Shown here: one piece after another, positions 60,384 to 64,000 of the stretch
Layout of the letters: each line of letters starts with the position of its first letter
Position numbering within the stretch: position 1 is the first letter of the stretch
Origin: Alistipes sp.
GTDB lineage: Bacteria; Bacteroidota; Bacteroidia; Bacteroidales; Rikenellaceae
Length of the DNA stretch: 64,000 bases
Direction of reading: 5' to 3'
Assembly: GCA_017416915.1 (NCBI GenBank)
Contig: JAFQAN010000035.1
Span: forward strand, 1 to 64,000
Program-made: the position numbers and the translations under genes
The notes under the pieces: generated by a model
The model's database searches: none
What the model saw: the letters and a program-made list of their open reading frames with translations, nothing else
What the model was told of the DNA's origin: nothing

Positions 60384-61874
60384 ATGATTCATTATATAAG
60401 TGCCGAACATCTTACTATCGCTCGCGTTGAGGAGATTCTCACGAAGGGTTATAAACTTGCCCTCAGCGACGACGCCAAGAGACGCATCAACCACTGCCGC
60501 GAGTACCTCGACAAGAAGATGGAGAATGCAGGTCGCCCCATCTATGGCGTTACCACGGGCTTCGGCTCGCTGTGCAACATCTCGGTAGAGAAGGAGGGTC
60601 TGTCGCAGTTGCAGAAGAACTTGATGATGTCTCACGCTTGCGGCACAGGACAGCGCGTACCGTCGGAGATTGCTCGTCTGATGATACTTCTCAAAGTGCA
60701 GTCGCTCTCTTATGGCCACTCGGGCGTACAGCTTATCACCGTGGAGCGTCTTATCGAGATGTTCAACAACAATATCATCCCCGTAGTATATGAGCAGGGT
60801 TCGCTGGGTGCTTCGGGCGACTTGTCGCCTTTGGCGCATATGTGCTTGCCCCTCTTGGGTCTTGGACACGTGGAGATTGACGGCGAAGTTGTCGAGGGTA
60901 AGGTGATGATGGAGAAGATGGGCTGGGAGCCTATCACGCTCTGCTCGAAGGAGGGTCTTGCGCTGCTTAACGGCACACAGTTTATGTCGGCATACGGCGT
61001 ATATTCGCTTATCAACGCACAGCGTCTCAGCCGTTGGGCAGACCACATCGGCGCAATGTCGTTAGATGCCTTCGACGGTCGTATGGAGCCTTTCGAACAC
61101 AACGTACACGCCATACGCCCCCACAACGGACAGATTACCACGGCGCGCAACTTCCGCGAGCTGTTGGAGGGTAGCGAGATTGGTCGCCAGCCCAAGCAGC
61201 ACGTACAGGACCCCTACTCATTCCGCTGCATACCGCAGGTACACGGCGCATCGAAGGATACTATCGCCTACGTAGCAAGCGTCTTGGAGACTGAGATTAA
61301 CTCTGCTACGGACAACCCCACCATCTTCCCCGATAGCGACGAGGTTATATCGGCAGGCAACTTCCACGGTCAGCCTATCGCCGTAGCTATGGACTTCCTC
61401 GCCATTGCCGTTGCCGAGTTGGGCAACATATCGGAGCGTCGCACCTACAAGCTCATTTCGGGTGCGCGCAACCTGCCCAACTTCCTTGTTGCCAACCCTG
61501 GTCTGAATAGTGGCTTTATGATTCCGCAATATACCGCCGCTTCGATTGTCAGCCAGTCGAAGGGTCTATGCTGGCCCGCATCGTGCGACTCTATACCCTC
61601 GTCGCAGGGTCAGGAGGACCACGTAAGTATGGGATCGAACGCCGCTACTAAGCTGTGGCGCGTAGTGCAGAACACCGAGCGTGTGTTGGCCATCGAGCTG
61701 ATGAACTCGGCACAGGCATTGGAGTTCCGTCGTCCTATGCGTTCGTCAAAGAAGATTGAGGATATGTTTGAGGCATACCGCAAGGTTGTTCCCTTCGTGG
61801 ATAACGATACGGTGATGTATCCGCATATTGCTACATCTGTAAAATTCCTCAACGACTATGAGCCTGCTTGTTAA
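60384..61874 (+). CDS. hutH: Histidine ammonia-lyase
   Basis: Removes ammonia from histidine to give urocanate, the first step of the pathway. The 496-residue enzyme contains the Ala143-Ser144-Gly145 triplet (SLGASGDLSPLAH) that cyclises into the MIO electrophile, plus YGVTTGFGSL near 54 and the RTYKLISGARNLPNFL segment. ATG 60384 is preferred over an in-frame ATG at 60312 inside hutU. Its last 17 bases overlap hutI, suggesting translational coupling. Confidence 0.97.
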   Translation: MIHYISAEHLTIARVEEILTKGYKLALSDDAKRRINHCREYLDKKMENAGRPIYGVTTGFGSLCNISVEKEGLSQLQKNLMMSHACGTGQRVPSEIARLMILLKVQSLSYGHSGVQLITVERLIEMFNNNIIPVVYEQGSLGASGDLSPLAHMCLPLLGLGHVEIDGEVVEGKVMMEKMGWEPITLCSKEGLALLNGTQFMSAYGVYSLINAQRLSRWADHIGAMSLDAFDGRMEPFEHNVHAIRPHNGQITTARNFRELLEGSEIGRQPKQHVQDPYSFRCIPQVHGASKDTIAYVASVLETEINSATDNPTIFPDSDEVISAGNFHGQPIAVAMDFLAIAVAELGNISERRTYKLISGARNLPNFLVANPGLNSGFMIPQYTAASIVSQSKGLCWPASCDSIPSSQGQEDHVSMGSNAATKLWRVVQNTERVLAIELMNSAQALEFRRPMRSSKKIEDMFEAYRKVVPFVDNDTVMYPHIATSVKFLNDYEPAC

Positions 61875-63096
61875 GAACATAGGCACGTTAATTGGCATCG
61901 ACGAGAGCCACAGAGAGTGGGTCGAGGGCAAGGCGATGTCCGAGATTGGGACCATCGAAAATGCTTGGCTACTCACCGACGGCTGTCGCATCGCCGACTA
62001 CGGCACAATGGATAGTGTACCCAGCATCGAGGGCTGCGAAGTCCTCGATGCCGAGGGCGGCTGGCTCTTTCCGTCGTTCTGCGACTCGCACACACATCTT
62101 GTATGGGCGGGTAGCCGCGACCAAGAGTTTCTGGATAAGCTCAACGGCCTCTCGTACGAAGAGATAGCCAAGCGTGGCGGTGGCATCCTCAACTCGGCAG
62201 ACCGTCTGCACGACACCTCCGAGGATGAGCTATATCGTCAGGCGATGGAGCGTGTCGAGGAGATTATCGCAAACGGCACTGGCTTGGTAGAGATTAAGTC
62301 GGGCTACGGCCTTACGTTGGAGGACGAGTTGAAGATGTTGCGCGTTATTCGCCGCATCAGCCAAACATCGCCTATTGCGGTGCGCGCCACCTTCCTCGGC
62401 GCTCACGCAGTGGGTCGTGCCTACGCAGGACGTCAGCAAGAGTATGTCGATTATGTATGCCGCGATATGCTCCCCGCAGTTGCAGAGCAGGGCATAGCAC
62501 AATTTGTCGATGTCTTCTGCGACCGCGGCTTCTTTACCGTCGAGCAGACAGCGCAGATTATGAAGGAGGCGGCAAAATATGGCATCCGCGCCAAGATACA
62601 CGCCAACGAGCTTGCCGTGTCGGGCGGCGTAGAGGTCGGTGTCGAGCATAACGCACTCTCGGTGGACCACTTGGAGTCGATGGGCGACGAGCAGATTGCT
62701 GCACTCAAAGGGTCAAAGACGATGCCCACGATGCTGCCTGGCTGCGCCTTCTTCCTCGGCATCAGCTACCCTCCTGCACGTAAGATGATTGAGGGAGGTC
62801 TTCCCGTAGCTCTCGCCTCGGACTTCAACCCTGGCACTGCGCCTTCGGGAAATATGCGTTTTGTGGTAGCGTTGGCGTCTATTAAGATGAAGATGACCCC
62901 TGCCGAGGCCATAAATGCAGCTACGCTCAACAGCGCATACGCTATGGGCGAGAGCCGCGACTATGGCTCAATCACACGCGGCAAGGTAGCTAACTTCTTC
63001 ATCACTAAGCCTATGCCCTCGTTGGCATATATCGCTTATGCGCACCAGACACCAATCATACGACACATAGTACTAAATGGTGAACATATAAAATAG
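61858..63096 (+). CDS. hutI: Imidazolonepropionase
   Basis: Hydrolyses imidazolonepropionate to N-formiminoglutamate, the FtcD substrate. The 412-residue amidohydrolase has the metal site CDSHTHLVWAGSRDQEF near 80, EIKSGYGLTLEDELKMLRVI near 140, HANELAVSGGVE (His ligand), SVDHLESM and ASDFNPGTAPSGNM (final Asp). With hutH, hutU and ftcD it completes histidine to glutamate. It overlaps hutH by 17 bases. Confidence 0.97.
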   Translation: MSLLVKNIGTLIGIDESHREWVEGKAMSEIGTIENAWLLTDGCRIADYGTMDSVPSIEGCEVLDAEGGWLFPSFCDSHTHLVWAGSRDQEFLDKLNGLSYEEIAKRGGGILNSADRLHDTSEDELYRQAMERVEEIIANGTGLVEIKSGYGLTLEDELKMLRVIRRISQTSPIAVRATFLGAHAVGRAYAGRQQEYVDYVCRDMLPAVAEQGIAQFVDVFCDRGFFTVEQTAQIMKEAAKYGIRAKIHANELAVSGGVEVGVEHNALSVDHLESMGDEQIAALKGSKTMPTMLPGCAFFLGISYPPARKMIEGGLPVALASDFNPGTAPSGNMRFVVALASIKMKMTPAEAINAATLNSAYAMGESRDYGSITRGKVANFFITKPMPSLAYIAYAHQTPIIRHIVLNGEHIK

Positions 63097-63103
63097 AGGT
63101 ATT

Positions 63104-63769
63104 ATGAATAGGTTTATAAGAACTGCGATGATGGCCGTTGTAGCCATTACGATAGTAGGCTGTTGCCAGACAAAGTGCGACAAGCAGAGCAACACCGAGG
63201 AGTGTTGCAACCCTGAGACCGCCAGTAAGAGCGAGATAGTCATTGATAATATGCTATCGCGTCGCTCGATACGCGACTATAAGCCCGAGGCTGTGGACCG
63301 CGAGCAGATGGCTAAGGTCATTGAGTGCGGCATATATGCCCCCAACGCGATGAACGCTCAGACGTGGGCTGTGCGCGTGGTTGATGCTCCCGACTTTATC
63401 AACGGTGTAACCGACATCTACAAGTCAAAAAATCCCGCTGCGGCGGAGGATGCAAACTTCAAAAATGTCTTCCGCAACGCCCCTACCGTGGCATTTATCG
63501 CCTGCCCGACGGAGAGTTATAGTGGCGAGTATGACTGCGGACTGCTTTCGGAGAATATGATGCTTGCCGCCTGGTCGATGGGCATCGGCTCGTGCTGCTT
63601 GGGTAGCGTAGTACCCCTCATGAACTCCGAGGAGGCGAAGCCCTACTTGGAGCGTTTGCAGCTACCCGACGGTTACAAGCTACTTGTGGCCATTGCCTTT
63701 GGCTACCCCGAGGGTGAGATACCCGTAGCCCCTGAGCGAGACCAGTCGAAGGCATTTTACATAGAATAA
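63104..63769 (+). CDS. Nitroreductase-family lipoprotein
   Basis: 221 residues with lipoprotein signal (lipobox IVGC, Cys20) followed by a cysteine-rich segment (CQTKC, CCNPE). The FMN nitroreductase domain starts near residue 45: MLSRRSIRDYKPEAVDREQMAKVIECGIYAPNAMNAQTW, later SENMMLAAWSMGIGSCCLGS and a C-terminal AFGYPEG. Membrane anchoring outside the cytoplasm is unusual for a flavin nitroreductase, although such lipoproteins occur in Bacteroidales. It starts seven bases after hutI, so it may be read with the hut genes; its substrate is unknown. Confidence 0.9.
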   Translation: MNRFIRTAMMAVVAITIVGCCQTKCDKQSNTEECCNPETASKSEIVIDNMLSRRSIRDYKPEAVDREQMAKVIECGIYAPNAMNAQTWAVRVVDAPDFINGVTDIYKSKNPAAAEDANFKNVFRNAPTVAFIACPTESYSGEYDCGLLSENMMLAAWSMGIGSCCLGSVVPLMNSEEAKPYLERLQLPDGYKLLVAIAFGYPEGEIPVAPERDQSKAFYIE

Positions 63770-63814
63770 CAGATAACAAACTATAATACAATTTATTAAC
63801 CAAACAAAAATCTT

Positions 63815-64000
63815 ATGAAAAAGCTATTTACAGCTCTTTTTGTAGGCGTCGCAGCACTATTGGTTGGCTGCCACGATCCCTACGATGATACGGCTATTAA
63901 CGACCGTATCGACAACCTCGAAGACCGAGTAACAACTCTGGAAGAGGCTTGCAAGAAGATGAACACCAACATCTCTTCATTGCAGACCATCGTCGAGGCA
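63815..64000 (+). CDS. N-terminus of a DUF4988-like surface lipoprotein (cut by window end)
   Basis: Open frame from ATG 63815 to the window end (62 codons). A lipoprotein signal with lipobox LVGC (Cys19) is followed by HDPYDD and a heptad-patterned helix: INDRIDNLEDRVTTLEEA and more. This start is typical of Bacteroidales DUF4988-type lipoproteins, where a short coiled coil precedes a surface domain. The remainder and function lie outside the window. Confidence 0.75.
   Translation, partial: MKKLFTALFVGVAALLVGCHDPYDDTAINDRIDNLEDRVTTLEEACKKMNTNISSLQTIVEA

Overview
The window reads as chromosome from a member of the Bacteroidales, most likely a gut commensal and possibly Alistipes/Rikenellaceae-like (family placement is inference). 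Reasons: promoters match the Bacteroidetes pattern (a TTG/TTTG element, 19-21 bases, then TAnnTTTG) rather than TTGACA/TATAAT; Shine-Dalgarno sequences are weak; several enzymes are Bacteroidetes versions (671-residue urocanate hydratase, FtcD/cyclodeaminase fusion, signal peptidase I with an extra membrane part, BACON-domain lipoprotein, two-domain FKBP lipoprotein). No rRNA, tRNA, CRISPR array, insertion sequence or prophage was seen.

Layout. 1-2241: envelope and small genes (lptE, a TPR-like gene, secG, tspO, rubredoxin). 2349-3565: rpsF-rpsR-rplI with its own promoter and terminator. 3593-4012: a repeat-rich gene-free block. 4125-8255: bamD-rpoZ-coaBC-recN. 8509-11381: AT-richer accessory locus of a small lipoprotein, a coiled-coil/beta-barrel outer-membrane protein and a BACON lipoprotein. 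11469-14901 (minus): tsaB, smpB, dnaG. 15040-17125: glyA and a DUF2461 gene. 17201-22067: a Ca2+-type P-ATPase divergent from an AraC regulator, then rmuC. 22232-24824: rpe and an ABC-F ATPase. 24892-28915: guanine deaminase, a GDPD-like protein, a purine permease and purA, a purine salvage set. 28982-33396: GadC-like antiporter, rubrerythrin, ZIP transporter, O-methyltransferase, small outer-membrane protein. 33615-40443 (minus): dapB-lepB-yigZ-uvrA-M16 peptidase, nearly gapless. 40559-44661 (minus): truA, a second copy of the repeat element, lpdA and a C69 dipeptidase. 44774-47555: yggS and dnaK. 47884-54476: steroid 5-alpha-reductase, Old-Yellow-Enzyme reductase, short-chain dehydrogenase, then an AsmA-like protein and an FKBP isomerase. 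54549-55975 (minus): stomatin-NfeD pair. 56257-63769: Dabb protein, the histidine-to-glutamate pathway (ftcD-fchA, hutU, hutH, hutI) and a nitroreductase lipoprotein. The last 186 bases begin another lipoprotein.

Two observations stand out. First, a dispersed structured element occurs twice (about 3593-4012 and 41379-41613). Both copies share arms of exact 10-base repeat units, a 16-bp hairpin with identical stem and variable loop, a second hairpin with altered but still paired bases, and a common end. The copies lie in opposite orientations relative to their flanking genes, which suggests a dispersed genetic element rather than a leader of a particular gene. Second, 47884-50759 encodes a close relative of mammalian steroid 5-alpha-reductase next to an OYE reductase and an SDR, the gene set expected for reductive bile-acid or steroid A-ring conversion (the allo/iso-allo series).

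All positions and structures were read by eye. No database search or folding program was run.
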